NCBI RefSeq assembly: GCF_001875325.1
Contig: NZ_MDDC01000002.1
Location: forward strand, 1-64,000
Origin: Neomoorella thermoacetica
GTDB lineage: Bacteria > Bacillota > DSM-521 > Neomoorellales > Neomoorellaceae
Direction of reading: 5' to 3'
Length of the DNA: 64,000 nucleotides
Shown here: positions 43,187 through 51,189 of the stretch, in pieces
How positions within the stretch are numbered: position 1 is the first letter of the stretch
Layout: every line of letters begins with the position of its first letter
Position numbers and translations under genes: made by a program
Notes under the pieces: generated by a model
What the model saw: only the letters and a program-made list of their open reading frames with translations
Told to the model about the DNA's origin: nothing
Databases searched by the model: none

Positions 43187-44572
43187 TTGAACCTGGCGGC
43201 AACCTATGTCGGTGAAAAGGTACTGGAGCAGGGGGTAAAATTGATTCTCACTAACCCCGAAAAGAATATCCCGCGCCTGATCACCCTGGCCGAAAAACTG
43301 GCGCGGGACCCCTACCACCGGGAGATGGTAGTCAACGTTAAGAAAGTACTGGAAAATAGAGAGAGCAACTGGTACCAGTTTGCCCGGCGGTTGCTGACCA
43401 CAACCCATCCCAATATCCGCCAGCGCCTGGCCATTAATTTTTTTGTTAATTCTACCTTTATTGGCGTGCCGCGGCAGAAGGAATGGGCGGCGAAACTGGG
43501 GGTGGCAGTGCCCTGGGCCATCCTCATGGACCCGACGGAGAAATGTAACCTCCACTGCCGGGGTTGCTGGGCCGGTGACTACCAGCGGGCCCGGGAGCTG
43601 GATTTCGCCACCATGGACAGAGTGGTTACCGAGGGGGAGAAGCTGGGTATTAACTTTATTGTCCTCTCCGGCGGGGAACCCATGATGCGGCGGGAGGATA
43701 TAGTTCGCCTGGCAGAGAAACATCCCGACCAGGTCTTCCATCTCTTTACCAACGGTACCCTGATTGACCGGGCCTTTGTCGACGACATGGTTCGCCTGGG
43801 TAACATTACCGTCGCCCTGAGCCTGGAAGGCTTTGAGGAAAAGACCGACGCCCGCCGGGGAAAAGGCGTTTTCGCCAGGGTGATGCAGGCCATGGACCTC
43901 ATGCGAGAGGCCGGGGCCGTATACGGGGTCTCGGTCACCTACAGCCGCAACAATACCGAGGAATTGGGCAGCGAGAAATTTGTTGATATGCTGGTGGAAA
44001 AAGGCGTGGCTTTTGGCTGGTATTTCACCTATATTCCCATCGGGAAGGACGTGGACCTGGAGATGATGGCCACGCCGGAGCAGCGGGCCTGGATGTTCGA
44101 CCGCATCCAGTATTTCCGCCAGACGAAACCGATCTTCCTGGTGGACTTCTGGAACGACGGCGAGGCGAGCAACGGCTGTATCGCCGGCGGCCGGCGCTAC
44201 TTCCACATTAACGCCGCCGGGGAAGTGGAGCCCTGCGCCTTTGTCCACTACAGTACCTGCAATATTAACCATATCAGCCTGGTGGAAGCCCTGCAGAACC
44301 CCCTTTTCCGGGCCTACCAGAAACGCCAGCCCTTTAATACCAACCTGCGCCGGCCCTGCCCCCTCATCGACAACCCGGAGATGCTGCGGGAGATGGTGGT
44401 CGAGGCGGGTGCTCGTTCGACCCAGATCCACGCTGGCGAGACAGCGGAGGAGTTCGCAGCCAAACTGGCCCCCTATGCCCGGGATTGGGGAGCCATAGCC
44501 GACCGCATCTGGAATGAGGCCGGGAGGGCGGGCGAGACAGCTGCGGGAGACAGGTGTTGCCAGGTCCATTGA
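43187..44572 (+). CDS. Radical SAM protein with C-terminal cysteine cluster
   Basis: About 461 residues. An N-terminal helical region of about 110 residues precedes the radical SAM core, whose cluster motif is MDPTEKCNLHCRGCW (CxxxCxxC). The GGEP motif follows in IVLSGGEPMMRREDI. The C-terminal part has ASNGCIAGGRRYFHINAAGE and EPCAFVHYSTCNINH, an extra cysteine set like the SPASM/twitch extensions. It starts with one-electron cleavage of S-adenosylmethionine; the substrate is unknown. TTG 43187 is chosen because AAGGAGGTTTCGAC lies directly upstream. Confidence 0.85.
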   Translation: MNLAATYVGEKVLEQGVKLILTNPEKNIPRLITLAEKLARDPYHREMVVNVKKVLENRESNWYQFARRLLTTTHPNIRQRLAINFFVNSTFIGVPRQKEWAAKLGVAVPWAILMDPTEKCNLHCRGCWAGDYQRARELDFATMDRVVTEGEKLGINFIVLSGGEPMMRREDIVRLAEKHPDQVFHLFTNGTLIDRAFVDDMVRLGNITVALSLEGFEEKTDARRGKGVFARVMQAMDLMREAGAVYGVSVTYSRNNTEELGSEKFVDMLVEKGVAFGWYFTYIPIGKDVDLEMMATPEQRAWMFDRIQYFRQTKPIFLVDFWNDGEASNGCIAGGRRYFHINAAGEVEPCAFVHYSTCNINHISLVEALQNPLFRAYQKRQPFNTNLRRPCPLIDNPEMLREMVVEAGARSTQIHAGETAEEFAAKLAPYARDWGAIADRIWNEAGRAGETAAGDRCCQVH

Positions 44573-44690
44573 ATAGTTAAGGGTAGAAATGGTAAAATGG
44601 CCTTAAAGGGAGGGCCCTTTAGGGTCAATTATTTTTTCACCCTAAAAAGAGCCGGCCCCTGTTCGGTTAAATATTTTTGCGGAAAGGTAA

Positions 44691-46091
44691 GTGGGATGGT
44701 TGACAGGAGAGAAAATAATCAACCTGGAGACGGCGCTGCAGGCCGGCCGCCAGGAAACCAGGGATCTTTACCGCCGATATATCAATCCCGGCCTGGCCAC
44801 GATGCTGGGCCTGCTGGATTTTGACAAGGCCTTTGTCCGGGCCGAGGGAATGGCGGTCTGGGATAAGGACGGCAAACGCTACCTTGATTTCCTGGGCGGC
44901 TACGGCGCCCTGAACCTGGGCCATAATCCGCCGGAGGTGCTGGCGGCAGTCAAAGAGGCCATGGGACGCCCCAACCTCCTCCAGGCTTCCCTCAATCCCC
45001 TGGCGGCAGCCCTGGCCCATAACCTGGCCCAGGTCACCCCGGGCGACCTGGAGCGGGTTTTTTTTAGCAACAGCGGCACCGAAACGGTGGAGGGCGCCCT
45101 GAAACTCGCCCGGGCGGCCACCGGTAGGGAGAAGATTATTTACTGCCAGAATTCCTTTCATGGCAAGAGTTTCGGTTCTTTATCAGTCACCGGGCGCCAG
45201 AAATACCAGCGTCCCTTCGGTCCCCTGTTACCCGGCTGTGAGGCCGTCCCCTATGACGACCTGGAAGCCCTGGAGGCCAAACTCTCCCGCCGGGATGCGG
45301 CCGCCTTTATTGTGGAGCCCATCCAGGGCGAAGGCGGGGTTATCGTTCCCCATGACGGTTACCTTAAAGGGGCGCGGGAACTCTGCGACCGCTACGGCAG
45401 CCTGCTGATTCTCGATGAGATTCAGACTGGCTTTGGCCGTACGGGTTACCTTTTTGCCTGCGAGCACGAGGGCGTGGTCCCGGATATTATGTGCCTGGCC
45501 AAATCCCTGGGCGGCGGCGTCATGCCCATCGGCGCCTATATTGCCCGGCCGGCAGTATGGGACCGGGCTTACGGCGGCATGGACAAAGCCCTGCTCCACA
45601 CCTCCACCTTCGGCGGCAACAGCCTGGCCACGGCCGCCGGCCTGGCAGCCCTGCAGAGCATCCTGGACCGGGACCTGGCCGGCCGTGCGGCGACGATGGG
45701 GCGTTATTTCCTGGATAGGTTACGGCAGCTGAAGAAAAAGTATGATCTAATTAAAGACGTCCGCGGCCGCGGCCTGATCATCGGCCTGGAATTCAACCAG
45801 CCGGTGGGAGGGCTGTTAGATAAACTGACCCGGGGCAAAGTCAACGAACTGGCAGGAGAGTACTTCGGTTCCCTGGTGGCCGGCGAACTCATGAACAAGT
45901 ACCAGGTGATAACTGCTTACACCCTGAACAACCCCAACGTCATCCGCCTGGAGCCGCCCCTGATCGTCGGTGAGGAAGAGATTGACCATGTAGTGAATGC
46001 CCTGGAAGCCGTGCTTCGTGGCCATGGTTTCCTGGGGGTAGCCTTAAGCAGCACCCGGACCGCCCTGGGTTCCCTCTTTAAACGTAAATAG
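44691..46091 (+). CDS. Class III aminotransferase (putrescine/ornithine type)
   Basis: 466 residues. PLP-fold landmarks: FLGGYGALNLGHNPPEVLAA, FFSNSGTETVEGALKLAR, NSFHGKSFGSLSVTG, LLILDEIQTGFGRTGYLF and the lysine motif IMCLAKSLGGGVMPIGAY. The N-terminal extension of about 40 residues (YRRYINPGLATMLGLLDFDK) is seen in putrescine aminotransferases. With speE and speB elsewhere in the window, a role in polyamine breakdown is plausible but not shown. The GTG start at 44691 has GGAAAGGTAA upstream; starts shortly downstream are possible. Confidence 0.85.
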   Translation: MGWLTGEKIINLETALQAGRQETRDLYRRYINPGLATMLGLLDFDKAFVRAEGMAVWDKDGKRYLDFLGGYGALNLGHNPPEVLAAVKEAMGRPNLLQASLNPLAAALAHNLAQVTPGDLERVFFSNSGTETVEGALKLARAATGREKIIYCQNSFHGKSFGSLSVTGRQKYQRPFGPLLPGCEAVPYDDLEALEAKLSRRDAAAFIVEPIQGEGGVIVPHDGYLKGARELCDRYGSLLILDEIQTGFGRTGYLFACEHEGVVPDIMCLAKSLGGGVMPIGAYIARPAVWDRAYGGMDKALLHTSTFGGNSLATAAGLAALQSILDRDLAGRAATMGRYFLDRLRQLKKKYDLIKDVRGRGLIIGLEFNQPVGGLLDKLTRGKVNELAGEYFGSLVAGELMNKYQVITAYTLNNPNVIRLEPPLIVGEEEIDHVVNALEAVLRGHGFLGVALSSTRTALGSLFKRK

Positions 46092-46160
46092 GGATAATAA
46101 CCTGCTTTTCCCGGCAGACTAAATAAAAAATCCGCCGGGAGGTGCGAGCGGTTATAAACT

Positions 46161-46397
46161 ATGCCTGAAGACAACGTCATTGTTTATACCACCCCGACCT
46201 GACCCAGTTGCGCTTCGGTGAAAGAGTATCTTTCCCGGCATGGCGTTGCCTATGAGGAAAAGGACATCACCACCGATGAGCAAGCCCGGAAAGAGATGTA
46301 CCGGCGCACGGGCCAGACGGCGGTGCCTACCCTGGTGGTCAGAGACCAGGTAATGGTCGGCTTTGATGAAACCCGCTTGCGAAAAATCCTGCACTGA
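46161..46397 (+). CDS. Selenocysteine-containing glutaredoxin-like protein (Uxx-star type)
   Basis: A 78-residue frame interrupted by a single TGA at 46200-46202. Read with selenocysteine it gives MPEDNVIVYTTPTUPSCASV, then KEYLSRHGVAYEEKDITTDE, QTAVPTLVVRDQVMVGFDET and a real TGA at 46395. The TGA sits exactly at the first cysteine of the glutaredoxin CPxC active site, the cis-Pro motif TAVPTLV is intact, and similarity continues unbroken on both sides. Selenocysteine, not decay, is therefore the best reading, as in the Uxx-star glutaredoxin-like selenoproteins. An in-frame TAA lies directly before the ATG. The downstream 40 bases can form short stems, but I cannot fix a SECIS. Confidence 0.85.
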
Positions 46398-46531
46398 ACC
46401 TGCACTGGCCGGGGACTCGCCCCGGCCTGATTATTTTTGGTCACCCCGGGCGGTGCGTGGGTATGCATATATTTCCGGCGCCGGGGAAAAATGATGAGCG
46501 ATTGATATATTTTTACAAAGGAGGCTACCTG

Positions 46532-46732
46532 ATGAGTTTAACCCAGGCGGAGTTAATGCAGCTCCGGGAAAACCTGAGCAACGAAATGCTCATGATCCAG
46601 AAGTTCGGGGCTTTTGCCGCCCAGTGCACCGACCCGCAACTGAAGAACGTCCTCACCTCGGTGCAGCAGGCCCACCAGCGCCACTATAACACCCTGATCC
46701 GCCACCTGGGCGGACAACAACAACTGATGTAG
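46532..46732 (+). CDS. Small spore coat-associated protein
   Basis: 66 residues: SLTQAELMQLRENLSNEMLM, IQKFGAFAAQCTDPQLKNVL, and VQQAHQRHYNTLIRHLGGQQ. Helical with a CotF-like N-terminal helix pair. It precedes a full CotF-type gene by 11 bases and is probably its partner in the spore coat. ATG 46532 has AAAGGAGGCTACCTG upstream; the frame open to 46457 is not supported. Confidence 0.8.
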   Translation: MSLTQAELMQLRENLSNEMLMIQKFGAFAAQCTDPQLKNVLTSVQQAHQRHYNTLIRHLGGQQQLM

Positions 46733-46743
46733 GAGGGAAACAG

Positions 46744-47088
46744 ATGCCCATCCAGGGATTCGATGACAAGAGTATTTGCAGCGATTGCCTGGCCAGCGAA
46801 AAGCTCTTAACCAGCTGTTACAACACAGCCATTACTGAATGCGCCAATGACCAGTTGCGGCGGGATTTCATGGCTGTTTACCAGGATGAACAAAACTGCC
46901 TGAAGGCGGTATGGGATGTCATGCACGCCAGGGGCTGGTACCAGCTGAATATGGCCAGCCAGCAGGAGATCAGCCAGCTGCAGCAGCGCATGCAGCAGGA
47001 GCAGCAGCGCCTGCAGCAGGCCGGTATGGCTGGCGGCGCCTTCATGGGCCAGCCCCAGATGGGTGGTATACCCCAGTACCGCATTTAA
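46744..47088 (+). CDS. CotF-type spore coat protein
   Basis: 114 residues. The CotF-like core is SDCLASEKLLTSCYNTAITE, CANDQLRRDFMAVYQDEQNC and LKAVWDVMHARGWYQL. A Gln/Met-rich tail (LQQRMQQEQQRLQQ) and a Gly-rich end follow. Such proteins are ferritin-like helical bundles laid down in the spore coat. AGGAGGGAAACAG precedes the ATG. Confidence 0.85.
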   Translation: MPIQGFDDKSICSDCLASEKLLTSCYNTAITECANDQLRRDFMAVYQDEQNCLKAVWDVMHARGWYQLNMASQQEISQLQQRMQQEQQRLQQAGMAGGAFMGQPQMGGIPQYRI

Positions 47089-47138
47089 AGGGCGGTTCTC
47101 CCTTCACGTATTATGTCATCACGGGAGAACTGCATGGC

Positions 47139-47174
47139 AAAAAGATACCCCCGGCAGGCCGGGGGTATCTTTTT
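47139..47174. terminator. Bidirectional terminator
   Basis: AAAAAGATACCCCCGGC (47139-47155) pairs with GCCGGGGGTATCTTTTT (47158-47174), a 17-bp stem with a T-run on both strands between convergent genes. Confidence 0.9.
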
Positions 47175-47192
47175 AGCTCTGTGGCCGCGATC

Positions 47193-48023
47193 TTAATCCC
47201 GCTGGCCCTCGCGACGGCTGTAGGGGAGGGGGACATAATGCACCGAAGGCCGGCGGCTGACCGGCTGGGGATAAAGTTCCATGAGCTGGTATATCTCCCG
47301 GGGCAGGCCGGTTTTCACCGGGAGGCCCATTTTAATTAACTGGTCCACACCGATGGGGTAGTCGTGGGTCCAGCGGCCTTCACTTAAAACTGTAGCCAGT
47401 TCCTCGGCCTGCTGGCGTTCCATTTTCTCAGCCAGGAGCTCCACCAGGCTCTCCCGGACCTGCTTCATGGCCTTGCGGGCGATGTCGCCCAGGATGAGGG
47501 TGCGGTCGTCGATCTTGTTTTTATCCTTTTCCTCGATAACCTTGATAATCGAGGCCGCCGGGTACTCGCCCAGCTGGGGGTCTACAGGCCCCAGGACGGC
47601 GTTTTCATCCATGATGATCTCATCAGCCGCCAGGGCGATGAGGGTGCCCCCGGACATGGCGTAGTGGGGGACATATACGGTAACTTTGGCCGGGTGCTTT
47701 AAGATGGCGTGGGCAATCTGTTCGGCCGCCAGGACCAGGCCCCCGGGGGTATGGAGAACCAGGTCAATGGGCATATCATCGGGGGTCAGGCGGATGGCCC
47801 GGAGGATTTGTTCGGAATCCTCAATGTTGATATAGCGGCTCAGGGGAATGCCCAGAAAGCTCAGGGCCTCCTGGCGATGGATGAGGGTAACCAGGCGGGA
47901 GTTCCGCCTTTTCTCAAAGGTTTTGATGAGGTGCAGGCGGGCTGCTTCAATCCGCCGCTGGTGAATCATAGGCAAGAAGGCCGAGATAATAAAGATAATC
48001 CAGATGATGGATAGAATGTCCAA
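47193..48023 (-). CDS. SDH-type (ClpP-fold) membrane serine protease
   Basis: About 276 residues. One N-terminal membrane helix (LDILSIIWIIFIISAFLPMI) precedes a ClpP/crotonase-like domain with LVLHTPGGLVLAAEQIAHA, YVPHYAMSGGTLIALAADEI and AVLGPVDPQLGEYPA. The Ser in AMSGGT is the likely nucleophile, paired with a lysine or acidic residue further on. This is the SDH/DUF114 family; it may degrade membrane-associated proteins. TTG 48023 has GGAGGAGGTCCTGGCAC upstream; the frame open to 48194 is of different character and is left out. Confidence 0.85.
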   Translation of the reverse strand: MDILSIIWIIFIISAFLPMIHQRRIEAARLHLIKTFEKRRNSRLVTLIHRQEALSFLGIPLSRYINIEDSEQILRAIRLTPDDMPIDLVLHTPGGLVLAAEQIAHAILKHPAKVTVYVPHYAMSGGTLIALAADEIIMDENAVLGPVDPQLGEYPAASIIKVIEEKDKNKIDDRTLILGDIARKAMKQVRESLVELLAEKMERQQAEELATVLSEGRWTHDYPIGVDQLIKMGLPVKTGLPREIYQLMELYPQPVSRRPSVHYVPLPYSRREGQRD

Positions 48024-48463
48024 GTGCCAGGACCTCCTCCGAAAATGGATTATAACAAATAGGTTTTTTGCTGGTTGAGCTATACTCCGGCTTTTCATTG
48101 ATGGAGGTACAGGCTCCGGCCTCCGGAGGTTCTGGGCTAGCACACCTGGCGCCCGGCTGCTTAAGCGGCGGGGGTGGCTTTGTTTTTTTCTCATAGTTCT
48201 TGGAGAAGGCGCTGGCCCTTACGGGCGGCTCCTTCAAAAAACGCTTAACAGGCCGGGCACTGACAGGTTTCCTCCAGGCGCCGGATGCAGTCTATTATTC
48301 CTCTCCTGACAACAGGATATGCCAGGTGGTCCGTGCGGGTACCGGGGTTTACTCATACGATTTAGTCGCTAAATTTGCGACCATGTCGAACAAAAAGACC
48401 TTTGGTATAGCAGGAATACCAAATAAAATAACGAATTCTTAACATGGATTAAAGCGAAACGGC
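48024..48463. other. Intergenic stretch, no gene seen
   Basis: Nothing is supported between the protease start and the operator region of the IclR gene. The sequence becomes AT-rich towards 48420 and holds no recognisable RNA. Confidence 0.4.
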
Positions 48464-48464
48464 G

Positions 48465-48560
48465 TTCGGTTATGACGAATATTGCCAGGCCAGTAAGGGT
48501 GGTTTTTTAGGAATGAATATTGTATACTTAAAATAACAAACATCGTTTGATATAACCGAA
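48465..48560 (+). promoter_or_regulatory. Promoter region with inverted TTCGGTTAT sites
   Basis: TTCGGTTAT at 48465-48473 is repeated in inverted orientation as ATAACCGAA at 48552-48560. A TATACT -10 box lies between (48523-48528); no clear -35. The pair may be operator sites for the IclR protein encoded just downstream, as many IclR genes are self-regulated. Confidence 0.45.
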
Positions 48561-48574
48561 TGGAGGCCGTTCCC

Positions 48575-49393
48575 GTGGAGGCAAAAAAGACCGGCAAGAA
48601 AGACCACCCACCCCAGATACGCTCGGTGGCCAAGGCCCTGATGATTCTTGATCTCCTGGCGGCCAGCCAGCGGGAGATGTCCCTGGCGGAGCTGGCCCGG
48701 GAGATGGAACTACCTAAAAGTACCCTGCACGGCCTGCTGTCTACCCTGCGGGACTACGGCTATATTGAGCAGTCGGCCTTTGACGGCCGTTACCGGCTGG
48801 GGGTTCGCCTGTTTGAGATCGGCAACGCCGTGGCCAACAACTGGGACGTCCGCCGGGTGGCCGCCCCTTATATCCAGCAACTGGTAGAAGAGCTGGAAGA
48901 GACGGTGCACCTGGTTATCCTGGATAAGGGCGAGGTCTTATATATCGATAAGCGGGAGAGCCACCAATCCCTGCGTATCGTTTCCCAGGTGGGCATGCGC
49001 CTGCCGGCCCACTGTACCGGTGTCGGCAAGGTGCTCCTGGCTTACCTTCACCCCGGCGAAGTAAAGCGCATCATCGCCCGTAAGGGATTACCCCGCTACA
49101 CCAGGAATACCATTACCGACCCGCACCGGCTGGAAGCGGAACTGGAAAAGATCCGTTCCCAGGGGTACGCCATTGATAATGAAGAGATCATGGACAGTCT
49201 TCGCTGCGTGGCGGCGCCCCTGCGGGAATACAACGGCAAGGTTTGCGCGGCCATCAGCGTCTCCGGCCCGGCAGCCCGGATGGACGGAGAGAGGCTGCAG
49301 CTGGTCATAGATCGAATTACCAGGACGGCGGCCGAGATTTCGGCCAGGTTGGGTTACCGGCCCGTCGTGGGGAGTGATGCCAGTGGAGCTTAG
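48575..49393 (+). CDS. IclR-family transcriptional regulator of the catabolic operon
   Basis: About 272 residues. An N-terminal winged HTH (SLAELAREMELPKSTLHGLL) is followed by the IclR effector domain (HLVILDKGEVLYIDKRESHQ, RLPAHCTGVGKVLLAYL, CVAAPLREYNGKVCAAISVS). The effector is unknown; for this family it is often the aromatic or sugar acid that is degraded. GTG 48575 lies eight bases after TGGAGG. The 3' end overlaps the next gene by 17 bases, so regulator and pathway are co-transcribed. Confidence 0.88.
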   Translation: MEAKKTGKKDHPPQIRSVAKALMILDLLAASQREMSLAELAREMELPKSTLHGLLSTLRDYGYIEQSAFDGRYRLGVRLFEIGNAVANNWDVRRVAAPYIQQLVEELEETVHLVILDKGEVLYIDKRESHQSLRIVSQVGMRLPAHCTGVGKVLLAYLHPGEVKRIIARKGLPRYTRNTITDPHRLEAELEKIRSQGYAIDNEEIMDSLRCVAAPLREYNGKVCAAISVSGPAARMDGERLQLVIDRITRTAAEISARLGYRPVVGSDASGA

Positions 49394-50180
49394 GGAGTTC
49401 CTCTTTGCCCCCCTGGAGGGGAAAAGATTCAGCTTTAAGATAACGTCCCGGGAGAAAGGGATCTTTTCCGGGGCTGCCCGGCTGGAGCAACAGGCCCGGG
49501 AGCTGGGCCTTGAGTTTACCATCCTGGCCTCCGAGGGAGCGCCCCTGGAACCCGGAAGTTGTATCCTCCGGGGCCGAGGGCGGGCGGAGGAGGTCATCCG
49601 GGCCGAAGAAATGCTCCTGGGTGCCATCGGTAAACCCTCGGGGGTGGCCACCGCGGCGGCCGATTTTGTCCGCCAGGCCGGGGGGCGCATCAAGGTTGTC
49701 TGCGGCGCCTGGAAGAAGGTAGCCCCGGAGGTAAGGTCCGACCTGCGCCGGGCTATCGCCACGGGCGGGGCCGGGTTACGCATTACCGACCGTCCCTTCA
49801 TCTACCTGGATAAAAACTACGTCCGCCTCCTGGGCGGTGTCGGCCCCGCCGTCAGCCGGGCCCGGGTCTATGATCCGGAACGGGTAATTGCCGTCCAGCT
49901 GCGCGGCGAATTCCAGCCTGTGGCAGTGGAAGCCGCAGCAGCCGGGGAGGCCGGGGCCGGCATCCTGATGGTGGATACCGGAAATCTCCGGGACCTGGAG
50001 GCAGCAGTGCAGGCGGCCAGAACCGGAGGCTGGCGGGAACAGGTCCAACTGGCCTTTGCTGGCGGTGTCAACCTGGACGAATTGGAGGCCGTTATAACTG
50101 CCGGCGCCGACATCGTCGACGTAGGCCGGGCCATCATCGATGCTCCCCTGCTGGATCTGAGCATGGATGTAGTAGAGTAG
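49377..50180 (+). CDS. NadC-fold (quinolinate phosphoribosyltransferase-like) protein, divergent
   Basis: About 267 residues with the NadC layout: an N-terminal sandwich (FSFKITSREKGIFSGAARLE, GRAEEVIRAEEMLLGAIGKP) and a barrel (GILMVDTGNLRDLEAAVQAA, FAGGVNLDELEAVITAGADI). The substrate signatures are changed: the TRKT motif is AWKK (residues 111-114) and the downstream NHR motif of NadC is missing. It is therefore unlikely to make nicotinate mononucleotide. ModD, a NadC relative tied to molybdenum transport, is one comparison; a role in the catabolic operon is equally possible. Start ATG 49377 or nearby. Confidence 0.7.
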   Translation: MPVELREFLFAPLEGKRFSFKITSREKGIFSGAARLEQQARELGLEFTILASEGAPLEPGSCILRGRGRAEEVIRAEEMLLGAIGKPSGVATAAADFVRQAGGRIKVVCGAWKKVAPEVRSDLRRAIATGGAGLRITDRPFIYLDKNYVRLLGGVGPAVSRARVYDPERVIAVQLRGEFQPVAVEAAAAGEAGAGILMVDTGNLRDLEAAVQAARTGGWREQVQLAFAGGVNLDELEAVITAGADIVDVGRAIIDAPLLDLSMDVVE

Positions 50181-50268
50181 TTTAACTAGATGAAACTAAA
50201 ATAATTTCCTATAGATTCCAAACAGGGTAAATTATATCTTAAATGGATGTAGGAAGGGAGGGGAAGCC

Positions 50269-51189
50269 ATGGAGTGGGATCTACTGGAGAAAACGACCTT
50301 TTGGATTGACGATATTGACTTGAGCAGGGCCGATCTGGGCCAGGTGGCTGCCGTTGCTGCCGCGGCCCTGGAACTGCCGGCAAAAGAGGTAATGGTGGTC
50401 GATGTGCGGCCGGGCCTGGTAGCCTTTGACATCCTGAGGCGCCAGGTCCGGGCCGAAGCCGTAGCCGGCAAAGAGCGGGTAATCCTGCAACGGCTGGCGG
50501 AGTTGCCCGGGGTAACCCTGGGATCGGGGGCCGCCGTCCATTCCGAAGGCGTCCTGGGCCTCATCGCCCTGGAGCCAGAAGAGGCCGCCAGCGTTCTGGC
50601 AGCATCGGCAACTATGGCCAGGGACATCAAGCGGGTGGTGGCCCGGCGGGCCATTGTCTTTGCCTCCGGCGCCGAGATCATCGCCGGTAAGATCAAGGAC
50701 ACCAATTCACCTTATATCCTGGCCGCCCTGGAAAGGAACGGCTACCAGGCACGCTTCGGCGGCATCCTCAAGGACGACTTAGTAGCGGCGTCCAACCGCC
50801 TGGAAGGGGCCCTGGAGGAAGGTTACGGTCTGGTTATCACCACCGGGGGCGTCGGGGCGGAAGATAAAGACTTTAGCGTCGAAGCGATCTTGCGCCTGGA
50901 CCCGGAGGCCCATACCCCCTGGATTTTGAAGTTCAACCCCGACTACCAGCGTCATTACAAAGAAGGAGTCCGCATTGCCGTGGGGCAGGTGGGCATGACC
51001 ATTATGGTGGCTCTGCCCGGCCCCCATGACGAGGCGCGCCTGGGCTGTGATCGGCTGCTGGCCGGCCTGGAGCAGGGCCTGGCAGGCGGGCCCCTGGCAG
51101 AATATATTGCCAGCGCCCTGCGGGAACGCTGGCGCAACGTAATGAAAGAAGGAGGCCACGATCATGGATTATCAAGCCATTGCCGCTGA
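50269..51189 (+). CDS. Molybdopterin-binding (MoCF/CinA-like) domain protein
   Basis: 306 residues. The N-terminal 120 residues are unassigned (WIDDIDLSRADLGQVAAVAA, KEVMVVDVRPGLVAFDILRR). From about residue 125 a MoaB/Mog/CinA-type domain follows: AIVFASGAEIIAGKIKDTNS, YQARFGGILKDDLVAASNRL and GLVITTGGVGAEDKDFSVEA. Such domains bind molybdopterin or nucleotide in cofactor synthesis and in CinA. Its presence inside the catabolic operon hints at a molybdo-enzyme step or at a recruited fold. It overlaps the hydratase gene by 26 bases. Confidence 0.75.
   Translation: MEWDLLEKTTFWIDDIDLSRADLGQVAAVAAAALELPAKEVMVVDVRPGLVAFDILRRQVRAEAVAGKERVILQRLAELPGVTLGSGAAVHSEGVLGLIALEPEEAASVLAASATMARDIKRVVARRAIVFASGAEIIAGKIKDTNSPYILAALERNGYQARFGGILKDDLVAASNRLEGALEEGYGLVITTGGVGAEDKDFSVEAILRLDPEAHTPWILKFNPDYQRHYKEGVRIAVGQVGMTIMVALPGPHDEARLGCDRLLAGLEQGLAGGPLAEYIASALRERWRNVMKEGGHDHGLSSHCR

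Noticed and set aside
43154-44569. 471-residue minus-strand frame opposite the radical SAM gene
   Set aside because: It is a long antisense shadow caused by GC-rich codon bias; the plus strand has the cluster motif and a perfect ribosome-binding site.
46161-46397. Reading the glutaredoxin as a pseudogene because of its TGA
   Set aside because: The stop falls exactly on the active-site cysteine position, and there is no other damage, so selenocysteine is the simpler reading.
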